NCBI RefSeq assembly: GCF_009183815.1
Contig: NZ_WEHX01000002.1
Span: forward strand, 1 to 64,000
DNA from: Sutterella seckii
GTDB taxonomy: Bacteria > Pseudomonadota > Gammaproteobacteria > Burkholderiales > Burkholderiaceae_F
Reading direction: 5' to 3'
DNA: 64,000 nt
Below the pieces are notes generated by a model, which worked only from the letters and a program-made list of their open reading frames with translations, did not search any database and was not told the origin of the DNA. The stretch's first letter is position 1. Each line of letters opens with the position of its first letter. Of the stretch, positions 57,356 through 64,000 are shown in pieces. The position numbers were made by a program, and so were the translations under genes.

Positions 57356-57763
57356 ATGACTGAACCCAAAGCAGAGTCCGCCGAAAGCCTCAAGGGAAAG
57401 CGCGGCTTCAGAAGGCTCATCAACGCCACGCGCTACTCCTGGCAGGGCATCCGCGCAGGCTTCAAGAATGAAGCCGCCTTTCGCGAGGAGTGCCTTCTCG
57501 CCGTCATTCTGATTCCGGTAGCGCTTCTTCTCCCGGTGACGCTCCTCGAGAAGGTGATCCTCATTAATTCCGTGCTCTTCCTTCTCCTCACGGAAATCCT
57601 CAATTCAGCAATTGAAGCGGTGGTCGACCGGATCGGCATGGAAGTGCATCCGCTTGCCGGCCGGGCCAAGGACATGGGGAGCGCGGCAGTGCTTTTCGCG
57701 CTCATCATGGGACTCGTCGCCTGGGGCTTCATCGCGCTCCCGGCGGTCCTCAGGCTCTTTTGA
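57356..57763 (+). CDS. dgkA: Diacylglycerol kinase DgkA
   Basis: Small trimeric membrane kinase that returns diacylglycerol, released during periplasmic glucan or LPS modification, to phosphatidic acid. The 135-residue protein has three membrane helices and the family signature EILNSAIEAVVDRIG (residues about 79-93), with the amphipathic N-terminal segment NATRYSWQGIRAGFKNEAAFREE before helix 1. It starts only 18 bases past the fba terminator, with no clear ribosome-binding site or promoter. Confidence 0.94.
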   Translation: MTEPKAESAESLKGKRGFRRLINATRYSWQGIRAGFKNEAAFREECLLAVILIPVALLLPVTLLEKVILINSVLFLLLTEILNSAIEAVVDRIGMEVHPLAGRAKDMGSAAVLFALIMGLVAWGFIALPAVLRLF

Positions 57764-57889
57764 GTTTTCTGAGTCCGCGCAAATTCTTCTAAGCAGTTTT
57801 CACGGTGGTTTCGGGCCTGAAGGCGCCCCAGCGCCATTAAAATTCCCGCCATCAGGATTTTTCTTTTCTTCCTTAGGGAGGCAACTCTA

Positions 57890-58783
57890 ATGCCCGGTCT
57901 TTCCAAGACGAACATCCCGTCCCTCAAGCAGATATACAGCGGCAAGGTCCGCGACTGCTACGCCGTGGGCGACGACAAGCTGCTGCTTGTCGCCACGGAC
58001 CGCATTTCCGCCTTTGACGTGATCCTCGGCGATCCGATTCCCGGCAAGGGCAAGGTCCTTACGGCGCTCACGAACTTCTGGTTCGAAAAGCTGAAGGACG
58101 TGATCCCCAACCACCTCACGGGCATCGCCCCTGAAACGGTCGTGAAGCCCGAGGGAATCCCGCAGGTTGCCGGCCGTGCCGTGGTTTCGAAGCGCCTGAA
58201 GCCGATTCTCATCGAATGCGTCGCGCGCGGCTACATCATCGGCGGCGGCTGGAAGGACTACCAGGCGACGGGCGAAGTCTGCGGCATCAAGCTCCCCGCC
58301 GGTCTGCGCCAGGCCGAAAAGCTCCCGGAACCCATCTTCACTCCGGCAGCCAAGGCTGAACTCGGCACGCACGACGAAAACATCTCCTACGAACGCGTCG
58401 TTGAGATGTACGGCGAAAAGATCGCCTCGACCATCCGCAACGCCACGCTCGAGCTCTACAAGCGTGCGAGCGAATATGCGCTCACCCGCGGCATCATCAT
58501 CGCCGACACGAAGTTTGAATTCGGTCTCGACGAGAACGGCAACGTTCTCCTCATGGACGAAGTCCTCACGCCGGACTCGAGCCGCTTCTGGCCTGCCGAC
58601 GACTATCAGATCGGCACCTCGCCCAAGAGCTTCGACAAGCAGTTCATCCGCGACTGGCTTGAATCCCAGCCCTGGGACAAGCGTCCGCCCGCTCCGAAGG
58701 TTCCCGAAGACATCATCGAGAAGACGGCCGACAAGTACCGTGAGGCGCTGCGTCGCCTTACCGGCACGGATATCGAGCCGTAA
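57890..58783 (+). CDS. purC: SAICAR synthetase
   Basis: Joins aspartate to CAIR in purine synthesis. The 297-residue protein is the long form found in betaproteobacteria and yeast. It has [23 protein letters not shown] at the start, [31 protein letters not shown] and the [12 protein letters not shown] motif. GGGAGG eight bases before the ATG is strong. It heads purC-purE-purK-sua5; the 187-base gap before purE contains a hairpin. Confidence 0.97.
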   Translation: MPGLSKTNIPSLKQIYSGKVRDCYAVGDDKLLLVATDRISAFDVILGDPIPGKGKVLTALTNFWFEKLKDVIPNHLTGIAPETVVKPEGIPQVAGRAVVSKRLKPILIECVARGYIIGGGWKDYQATGEVCGIKLPAGLRQAEKLPEPIFTPAAKAELGTHDENISYERVVEMYGEKIASTIRNATLELYKRASEYALTRGIIIADTKFEFGLDENGNVLLMDEVLTPDSSRFWPADDYQIGTSPKSFDKQFIRDWLESQPWDKRPPAPKVPEDIIEKTADKYREALRRLTGTDIEP

Positions 58784-58820
58784 ATCTCCCGGGCGGAACA
58801 TTTTTTCCGCCTGCATTCAT

Positions 58821-58848
58821 GGGGAGCGCCTTCCAAAAGCCGCTCCCC
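58821..58848 (+). repeat. Hairpin between purC and purE
   Basis: GGGGAGCG (58821-58828) pairs with CGCTCCCC (58841-58848). No T run follows, so it is more likely an mRNA-stability or attenuation element than a terminator. Confidence 0.45.
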
Positions 58849-58970
58849 AGCAGCCGGCAGAAGCGTCGGCCCGCATCAAGTTTTCGCCGGGAAAAGGCAG
58901 GGAACTTCAGCGGGCGGGCCTTCGGTCGGCTTTTCGATTTTTTATTCTTCTCTAGAGATTCTGAATAATC

Positions 58971-59483
58971 ATGGCAGAGTGCACCAAGACACCGCTCGTC
59001 GGCATCCTGATGGGCAGCAATTCCGACTGGGACGTGATGAAGAACGCCGCCCAGATGCTCAAGGACTTCGGCGTCCCCTTTGAAGCCCGCGTCGTGAGCG
59101 CACACCGCATGCCTGACGAAATGTTCGAGTACGCTGAAAAAGCCGCCGAACGCGGCATCCGCGTGATCATCGCGGGTGCGGGCGGCGCAGCGCACCTCCC
59201 CGGCATGCTTGCGGCCAAATGCACGCTCCCCGTCTGCGGCGTGCCGGTGCCTTCAAAGTACCTCCGCGGCGTCGACAGCCTCCATTCGATCGTGCAGATG
59301 CCTAAGGGCGTGCCCGTCGCCACCTTCGCCATCGGCGAGGCCGGCGCCGCCAATGCCGCGCTCTATGCCTGCCAGATCCTTGCGCTCAGCGATCCGGAGC
59401 TCTCGCGCCGCCTCGCGGACTTCCGCATCGCGCAGAACGCCAAGGCCCGCGCGATGACGCTTCCCCTTGAAACGCTCGACTGA
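58971..59483 (+). CDS. purE: N5-CAIR mutase, PurE class I
   Basis: Rearranges N5-carboxyaminoimidazole ribonucleotide (made by PurK) to CAIR. The 170-residue protein has [12 protein letters not shown] (residues 15-26), SAHRMPDEM with the catalytic His, [13 protein letters not shown] and the [19 protein letters not shown] block. The presence of purK beside it confirms the class I (two-enzyme) route. Confidence 0.97.
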   Translation: MAECTKTPLVGILMGSNSDWDVMKNAAQMLKDFGVPFEARVVSAHRMPDEMFEYAEKAAERGIRVIIAGAGGAAHLPGMLAAKCTLPVCGVPVPSKYLRGVDSLHSIVQMPKGVPVATFAIGEAGAANAALYACQILALSDPELSRRLADFRIAQNAKARAMTLPLETLD

Positions 59484-59494
59484 GGACCCTGTCG

Positions 59495-60676
59495 ATGACT
59501 GAGATCCGCACACTTCTTCCGGGCGCTCAGCTCGGCCTCCTCGGCGGCGGCCAGCTCGGCCGGATGTTCTCGGAAGCGGCTGCCCGCATGGGCTACCACG
59601 TCGTGGTGCTCGAACCCCATGCGCCTTCGCCTGCGGGCGAAGTCTCCTCGGCTCAGATTGCCGAGGGCTACAGCTCCGAAAAAGGCCTCGACGAGCTTGC
59701 GAGCCGCGTTCTCGCCGTCACGACGGAATTCGAGAATGTTCCGGCAGAAAGCCTGAAGCGCCTCGCCGACGCCGGCGTCATCACGGCGCCGCACGCCGAC
59801 GCGGTTGCCGCCACGCAGGACCGAAACGTCGAAAAGGCCTTCATCGAAAGCGCGGGCGTTCCGACCGCACCCCACAAGGCCGTCCGCACTCTGGACGACG
59901 TGAATGCCCTTGAGGATTCTCTCTTCCCCGGCATTCTGAAGACCGCGCGCCTCGGCTACGACGGCAAGGGGCAGGCCCGCGTCGGCTCCCGCGAGGAAGC
60001 GCTCGCCGCCTGGGAAAAATTCGGCCGCACCGAATGCGTCTTTGAAAAGCGCCTTAATCTCAAGACGGAAGTCTCGGTCATCATCTGCCGCAATCCGCAG
60101 GGCGAAACCGTCGTCTTCCCCGTCTGCGAAAACCATCACAGAAACGGCATCCTCGCCTACACCGTGATGCCTGCCAGAATCGACGAAGCGCTCGCCCGGA
60201 AGGCGCAGCAGTTTGCGCGCCAGATTGCCGACGAACTGAAGTACGTGGGCGTACTCTGCGTCGAGCTTTTCGTGCTCGAGGACGGCACCGTCCTTGCCAA
60301 CGAACTTGCTCCGCGCCCGCACAATTCCGGCCACGCGACGATTGAAGCCTGCGCCACCTCGCAGTACGAGGAGCAGGTGCGCGCCATGGCGGGGCTGCCC
60401 TTGGGCGACACCACGCAGATTGCCCCCGCGGTGATGCTCAATCTCCTCGGCGACCTCTGGTTCGACGAAAAGGACAACTTGACGACGCCGCCCTGGGAAA
60501 AGCTTCTGGCGCTTCCCGGCGTCAAGCTGCACCTCTACGGCAAGGAAGAAGCCCGTCACGCCCGCAAGATGGGCCACGTCACGGTGCTCGGCCGCACGCT
60601 CGACGAAGCGCTCGCCCGCGCGCATGAGGCGGCATGCATCCTCGGTCTTCCTTTCTCTCAAGAGCTCGCGCAATGA
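59495..60676 (+). CDS. purK: N5-CAIR synthetase PurK
   Basis: ATP-grasp enzyme that carboxylates AIR with bicarbonate. The 393-residue protein has GLLGGGQLGRMFSEAA near the start, the FENVPAESL loop, the ATP-grasp core LKTARLGYDGKGQ and the metal-binding ELAPRPHNSGHATIEAC. It starts 11 bases after purE and ends overlapping the next gene by four bases (ATGA). Confidence 0.96.
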   Translation: MTEIRTLLPGAQLGLLGGGQLGRMFSEAAARMGYHVVVLEPHAPSPAGEVSSAQIAEGYSSEKGLDELASRVLAVTTEFENVPAESLKRLADAGVITAPHADAVAATQDRNVEKAFIESAGVPTAPHKAVRTLDDVNALEDSLFPGILKTARLGYDGKGQARVGSREEALAAWEKFGRTECVFEKRLNLKTEVSVIICRNPQGETVVFPVCENHHRNGILAYTVMPARIDEALARKAQQFARQIADELKYVGVLCVELFVLEDGTVLANELAPRPHNSGHATIEACATSQYEEQVRAMAGLPLGDTTQIAPAVMLNLLGDLWFDEKDNLTTPPWEKLLALPGVKLHLYGKEEARHARKMGHVTVLGRTLDEALARAHEAACILGLPFSQELAQ

Positions 60677-61665
60677 CCGTTCCCGCAATTGATCAGAAGG
60701 CAATTGCAGAAGCCGTCCGCATCCTTGATGCGGGCGGCCTCGTTGCGATGCCGACAGAAACCGTCTACGGGCTCGCGGCCGACGCGGACAACGAAGAGGC
60801 GGTTCTCAATACCTACCGCGCAAAGGGCCGTCCCACCAACCACCCGCTCATCGTCCACGTCGCCTCAGCCGAAGACATCCCGTGGTGGGCCGAATCCACA
60901 CCGGAAGCGGAGGCGCTCGCGCGCCGCTACTGGCCGGGGCCCCTCACGCTCGTTCTCAAGAAGAAGCCCCGCTGCGGCCTCTGGGTAACGGGAGGTCAGG
61001 ACACGGTGGCGCTCCGCTGCCCCTCGCATCCCTGGGCGCATGCGCTCCTCAAGGCCTTCGGCGGCCCGAAGCACCGCGGGCTCACGGCTCCCTCGGCCAA
61101 TTCCTTCGGCCGCATCAGTCCGTCCTGCGCGCGCCACGTCGCCAACGATCTCGGCGTCAAGCCCGCGGGCAAGCTCGACATGATTCTCGACGGCGGCACC
61201 TGCGAATACGGCATTGAGTCGACAATGCTCAATCTGTCCTCCGGACGCCCCGAGATTCTGCGCCACGGCGTCATCACGCGCGAAATGCTCGAGGAAGCGC
61301 TCGGCTGCGAAGTGCCCGATGCCGGAAAAGATGCGCCCAGGGCTTCCGGGCGCCTCAAGAGCCACTATGCGCCGAAAACCAAGGCAGAGCTCCTCCCTGA
61401 GGAAGCGCTCATTCTCCGGGCAAAGGCGCTCTCTGACGAGGGACTCCGTCTCGCCGTCATGGCGCCCGAACGCCTGAAGGCAAAGCTTCCCGAAGTCGCT
61501 ACCTTCATCTCCGCACCCGACAGCGCCCTTTCCTACGGCGCATTTCTGTACGAAGCGCTCCACGAGCTCGATGCCGCGCACGCAGACCGGATCCTCATTG
61601 CGGCGCCTCCGTCGACTCCCGAATGGGCTGCAGTGGATGATCGACTCGGTCGGGCAACGGCTTGA
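60673..61665 (+). CDS. L-threonylcarbamoyladenylate synthase, Sua5 type
   Basis: Makes threonylcarbamoyl-AMP for the t6A modification. The 330-residue length indicates the two-domain Sua5 form: a YrdC domain (about 10-205; AMPTETVYGLAADA, KGRPTNHPL, APSANSFG) and a C-terminal Sua5 domain after the linker SHYAPKT. The bacterial TsaC form lacks the second domain. Its ATG overlaps the purK stop (ATGA), so it is translationally coupled to the purine genes. TsaE of the same pathway is at 54069. Confidence 0.93.
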   Translation: MTVPAIDQKAIAEAVRILDAGGLVAMPTETVYGLAADADNEEAVLNTYRAKGRPTNHPLIVHVASAEDIPWWAESTPEAEALARRYWPGPLTLVLKKKPRCGLWVTGGQDTVALRCPSHPWAHALLKAFGGPKHRGLTAPSANSFGRISPSCARHVANDLGVKPAGKLDMILDGGTCEYGIESTMLNLSSGRPEILRHGVITREMLEEALGCEVPDAGKDAPRASGRLKSHYAPKTKAELLPEEALILRAKALSDEGLRLAVMAPERLKAKLPEVATFISAPDSALSYGAFLYEALHELDAAHADRILIAAPPSTPEWAAVDDRLGRATA

Positions 61666-61708
61666 ATCGATTGAGTAAACTGAAATAAATTCATTTTTCG
61701 AGACATCC

Positions 61709-62062
61709 ATGATTCAGATCTATGGCATTCCAACCTGCGGTTCGGTAAAGAAGGCGATCGCCTGGGCCCGTGAAGCGGGCGTGGAATTCACCTTCCACAA
61801 CTTCCGTACGGAAGCGCCGACGGACGAACTCCTCTCGGGGTGGCTGAAGGACATTCCGGCAGCAAAGCTCGCCAATACAGCCGGCCCGACGTGGCGCAAG
61901 ATTGATCCGGAAATCCGCGAAGCAGCCAAGGCCAATCCCGACATGCTCAAAACCCTCATGCTTTCGACGCCGCTTCTCATCAAGCGGCCCGTGATCGTCT
62001 GGGCGGACGGCTCGGCCACCTCGGGCGTTGATGAAGCGCTCTGGAAGACGAAGGCCGTCTGA
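61709..62062 (+). CDS. ArsC/Spx-family protein (YffB-like)
   Basis: A 117-residue thioredoxin-fold protein. The opening IQIYGIPTCGSVKKAIAWARE has the single-Cys CGSVKKA active site of the YffB/Spx group, and KLANTAGPTWRKID and MLSTPLLIKRPVI complete the family pattern. True arsenate reductases have an Arg triad that is not obvious here, so arsenate reduction is doubtful; YffB proteins are proposed glutathione-dependent thiol reductases. It is 43 bases after sua5 and 33 before the exporter gene. Confidence 0.85.
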   Translation: MIQIYGIPTCGSVKKAIAWAREAGVEFTFHNFRTEAPTDELLSGWLKDIPAAKLANTAGPTWRKIDPEIREAAKANPDMLKTLMLSTPLLIKRPVIVWADGSATSGVDEALWKTKAV

Positions 62063-62095
62063 CGGCCCGCCGGCATTCAAAGGGAAGCGCCCTCC

Positions 62096-63004
62096 GTGCT
62101 GAAGGAACTCAAGTCATCGCTCGCGAATCCGGGACCAGTGCTCCCGTTTCTCGCCCTGGTGGCCGCAACCGGCTTCTGGGGGAGCTCGTTTCTCACGGTC
62201 GCCGAGGCGCTTTCCGAAACGGATCCCTTCACGCTCGTCTTCATGCGCTTCTTCCTCGGAACGCTCGTCCTCGCGGCGATCCTTCGGAAAACGCTTCGCG
62301 CGATTCCCTCCCGCACCTGGAAAATGGGAGCCGTAAGCGGCCTCGTCATCTACGGCTCCTACCTGTTCAACTGCGCCGGGCTCATGACGACGATGAGCTC
62401 GATGGCGGGATTTCTTACGGCGCTTTACGTGCTGATCACGCCGTTTCTTTTCTGGCTGATTGTCGGCAAGCGCCCGGACATCTGCGCCTTTCTGGGTTCT
62501 GGCACCGCCTTCCTCGGCCTCGTTCTCCTTGCCGACCCGTTTTCGCTTTCGCCCGAAACCGGTCTCGGCGAATGGATGATCATTCTTTCGGCTTTTCTTT
62601 CCGCGCTTGAAATCATCCTGATGGGGCGCTTTGCGCCCTACTGCAAAGCAGCGGAAATCTGCTTCACGCAGCTTTTCTTTGTTGCCCTCTATTCCGGCAT
62701 CGGGTCGCTTGCCGCGCACTGGGCCATGCCGTCCCTTACGCCGACGGTGTTTTCTGCCGGACTCATGCTTGCCGTCCTCTGGCTCGCGACGATCCTTTCC
62801 TGCGCGCAGTTTCTCCTCGCCTGGGGGCAGAAATTCGTTCCGCCCGCTCAGGCGGCCGTCATCTTTTCGCTCGAAAGCGTCTTTGCCGCCATCATCGGAT
62901 GGCTTGCAGGCGAGCGCCTCGGGTTCTGGGGCTTCGCGGGGGGCGGCCTGATCGTGGCCGGCATCCTGCTCACGGAATGGAAGCGCCTTCTTTCATCGAA
63001 ATAA
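62096..63004 (+). CDS. EamA-family (DMT superfamily) transporter
   Basis: A 302-residue membrane protein with ten predicted helices in two EamA repeats (about 15-142 and 158-296). Typical segments are ALVAATGFWGSSFLTV at the start of repeat 1 and PPAQAAVIFSLESVFAAIIGWLAGERL in repeat 2. Relatives export amino acids or other metabolites; substrate not deducible. The start is GTG at 62096. It precedes murI by only three bases, so the two are co-transcribed. Confidence 0.88.
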   Translation: MLKELKSSLANPGPVLPFLALVAATGFWGSSFLTVAEALSETDPFTLVFMRFFLGTLVLAAILRKTLRAIPSRTWKMGAVSGLVIYGSYLFNCAGLMTTMSSMAGFLTALYVLITPFLFWLIVGKRPDICAFLGSGTAFLGLVLLADPFSLSPETGLGEWMIILSAFLSALEIILMGRFAPYCKAAEICFTQLFFVALYSGIGSLAAHWAMPSLTPTVFSAGLMLAVLWLATILSCAQFLLAWGQKFVPPAQAAVIFSLESVFAAIIGWLAGERLGFWGFAGGGLIVAGILLTEWKRLLSSK

Positions 63005-63007
63005 CAA

Positions 63008-63844
63008 ATGACGAGCGAACTTCCCATCGGCATCCTCGACTCAGGATTCGGCGGCCTTTCCGTCGCGCGTGCGGTGAGAGCCCGTTTTCCGGGAGAGCGC
63101 ATCCTTTTTGCCGCCGACTGCGCCTATGCGCCTTACGGCGACCGGGATGAGAGCTACATCATGGAGCGCCTCGAACGGATCATCGGCTACCTGACGGATA
63201 GAAACGTCAAGGCAATCGTGTTTGCCTGCAATACGGCAACCGCAGTCGGCGTGAAGACCTTTCGCGAACGGCTCTCCATTCCCATCATCGGGATCGAACC
63301 TGCCGTTTTCCCGGCCGTCCGCCATACACGGCAGGGCGTCGTCGGCGTTCTCGCAACCACGACGACCATCCGGAGCCGCAAATACGCCGAAGTGCGCGAA
63401 CGCGCGCTCGAATGGGCGGCCGTCAGCCGCCCGATGAAGGTGGAGGTGCTCGACATGCCCTGCCCCGGGCTCATGGAGTGCGTCGAACGCGGGGATTTTG
63501 GTTCTGAAAAGCTCGAAGCGCTTCTCGAGAAGTATGTCGATCCGCTCGCGCGTGCAGGCGCCGATGAAATCGTCCTCGGCTGCACGCACTATCCCTTCCT
63601 CGCGAACGCGATCAGCAGGCACGCTAAGGGCGCGCACCTCATTGATCCCGCCCCGGCCGTTGCCGAACAGCTCGGAAGGCGCCTGGCAGACCTCGATCTT
63701 CTCGCGCCGGCCTCACCCGATCGCCCGGCGGACGCGGGTGCAGCCCTCGATGAATTCCGGGCAACCGGAGCCGATCCCGGGCGCGAATCCGTTCTGAGGA
63801 GCCTCTGGGGAAAGGATGCGAGGCTCCTCCCGCTTTCCGCCTGA
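63008..63844 (+). CDS. murI: Glutamate racemase
   Basis: Supplies D-glutamate for peptidoglycan. The 278-residue protein has the opening IGILDSGFGGLSVARAV, AYAPYGDRDE and the two catalytic cysteines, Cys74 in FACNTATA and Cys192 in LGCTHYPFL. It starts three bases after the exporter gene and converges on the partial gene at the window edge with a one-base gap. Confidence 0.97.
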   Translation: MTSELPIGILDSGFGGLSVARAVRARFPGERILFAADCAYAPYGDRDESYIMERLERIIGYLTDRNVKAIVFACNTATAVGVKTFRERLSIPIIGIEPAVFPAVRHTRQGVVGVLATTTTIRSRKYAEVRERALEWAAVSRPMKVEVLDMPCPGLMECVERGDFGSEKLEALLEKYVDPLARAGADEIVLGCTHYPFLANAISRHAKGAHLIDPAPAVAEQLGRRLADLDLLAPASPDRPADAGAALDEFRATGADPGRESVLRSLWGKDARLLPLSA

Positions 63845-63845
63845 A

Positions 63846-64000
63846 TCAGGACCGGAAGGCGAGGCGCTCGTCCTCCTCTCCGCACACGTAGGGCATCATG
63901 CGCTCGCGGATCTCGTCGGGGATGGGAGAGGAAACGAAGTTCCCTTCCGTATCGAGACGAACGCAGACCATCGTTTCCACGCAGCGCAGCCGCAGTTCCT
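63846..64000 (-). CDS. Acyl-CoA thioesterase-like protein, C-terminal part (partial)
   Basis: The minus strand from the window edge to TGA at 63846-63848 is open for 51 codons. It reads ELRLRCVETMVCVRLDTEG and then SSPIPDEIRERMMPY, ending ERLAFRS. The strand with VETMVCVRLD followed by a PIPDEIR turn matches the end of hotdog-fold acyl-CoA thioesterases (YbgC/FadM type). The N-terminal catalytic part lies beyond base 64000, so the assignment rests on a short segment. Convergent with murI. Confidence 0.6.
   Translation of the reverse strand, partial: ELRLRCVETMVCVRLDTEGNFVSSPIPDEIRERMMPYVCGEEDERLAFRS

Overview
The window reads as chromosomal core sequence of a high-GC betaproteobacterium. Gene content and order point to Burkholderiales, most likely the gut family Sutterellaceae; that assignment is inferred from gene order and protein style, not from a database search. 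Supporting blocks are yhbY facing rlmE-ftsH-folP-glmM, dnaX-ybaB (with recR nearby), trxA-rho, gyrA-serC-cmk-rpsA-ihfB, a TRZ/ATZ-type deaminase next to ompA and gph, a PII gene, a Gram-negative porin and class I PurE. I found no phage, insertion sequence, CRISPR array or plasmid gene.

Layout. 1-356: leader and tandem consensus promoters of an rRNA operon that runs leftward off the window; the upstream -35 box contains the mobA stop codon. 353-2320: divergent mobA and moeA (molybdenum cofactor). 2325-7886 (minus): a translationally coupled WYL regulator and metallophosphoesterase, then ftsK and lolA. 8037-10623 (plus): trxB, an Smr-domain gene and a TRIC-family membrane protein. 10676-16967 (minus): glnB, a small unknown gene, glmM, folP, ftsH, rlmE. 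17042-22995: yhbY, then greA, gmhA, recR, modD, ybaB, dnaX and the SRP RNA on the minus strand. 23410-32180: trxA and rho (plus), hemCD (minus), rpmE2, a GT-C type membrane protein, a MATE transporter and a radical SAM protein (plus). 32308-43290 (minus): htpX, lapB, a porin, ihfB, rpsA, cmk, serC, gyrA. 43550-47856 (plus): deaminase, ompA, gph, tmRNA, a TorD-like chaperone. 47947-50825 (minus): a two-subunit DMSO reductase-family molybdoenzyme. 51101-64000: a large DUF748/AsmA-like protein, tRNA-Thr(CGU) (minus), tsaE-amiC, fba, dgkA, purC-purE-purK-sua5, an ArsC/Spx-like protein, an EamA exporter, murI, and the end of a probable thioesterase on the minus strand.

How the genes fit together. 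Most are housekeeping: cell envelope (glmM, murI, amiC, lolA, lapB, gmhA, porin, ompA), replication and repair (gyrA, dnaX, recR), transcription and translation (rho, greA, rpsA, tmRNA, SRP RNA, t6A genes tsaE and sua5), proteostasis (ftsH, htpX, trxA/trxB), purine and heme synthesis. Molybdenum recurs: mobA, moeA, modD, the TorD-like chaperone and the molybdoenzyme all lie here, which fits an anaerobic or microaerophilic respirer.

Most notable points. (1) dnaX stops after the gamma-length product, while an intact tau C-terminal domain lies in the +1 frame just downstream. (2) GyrA has Gln where the quinolone-pocket Asp87 is expected. (3) The molybdoenzyme has an unusual Cys spacing (C-x2-C-x5-C-x25-C) and no membrane-anchor subunit beside it. 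(4) rpmE2 has a consensus promoter and a leader that can form mutually exclusive hairpins. (5) A WYL regulator and a phosphoesterase of unknown role are fused by a one-base stop/start overlap. Many neighbouring convergent genes share bidirectional intrinsic terminators.
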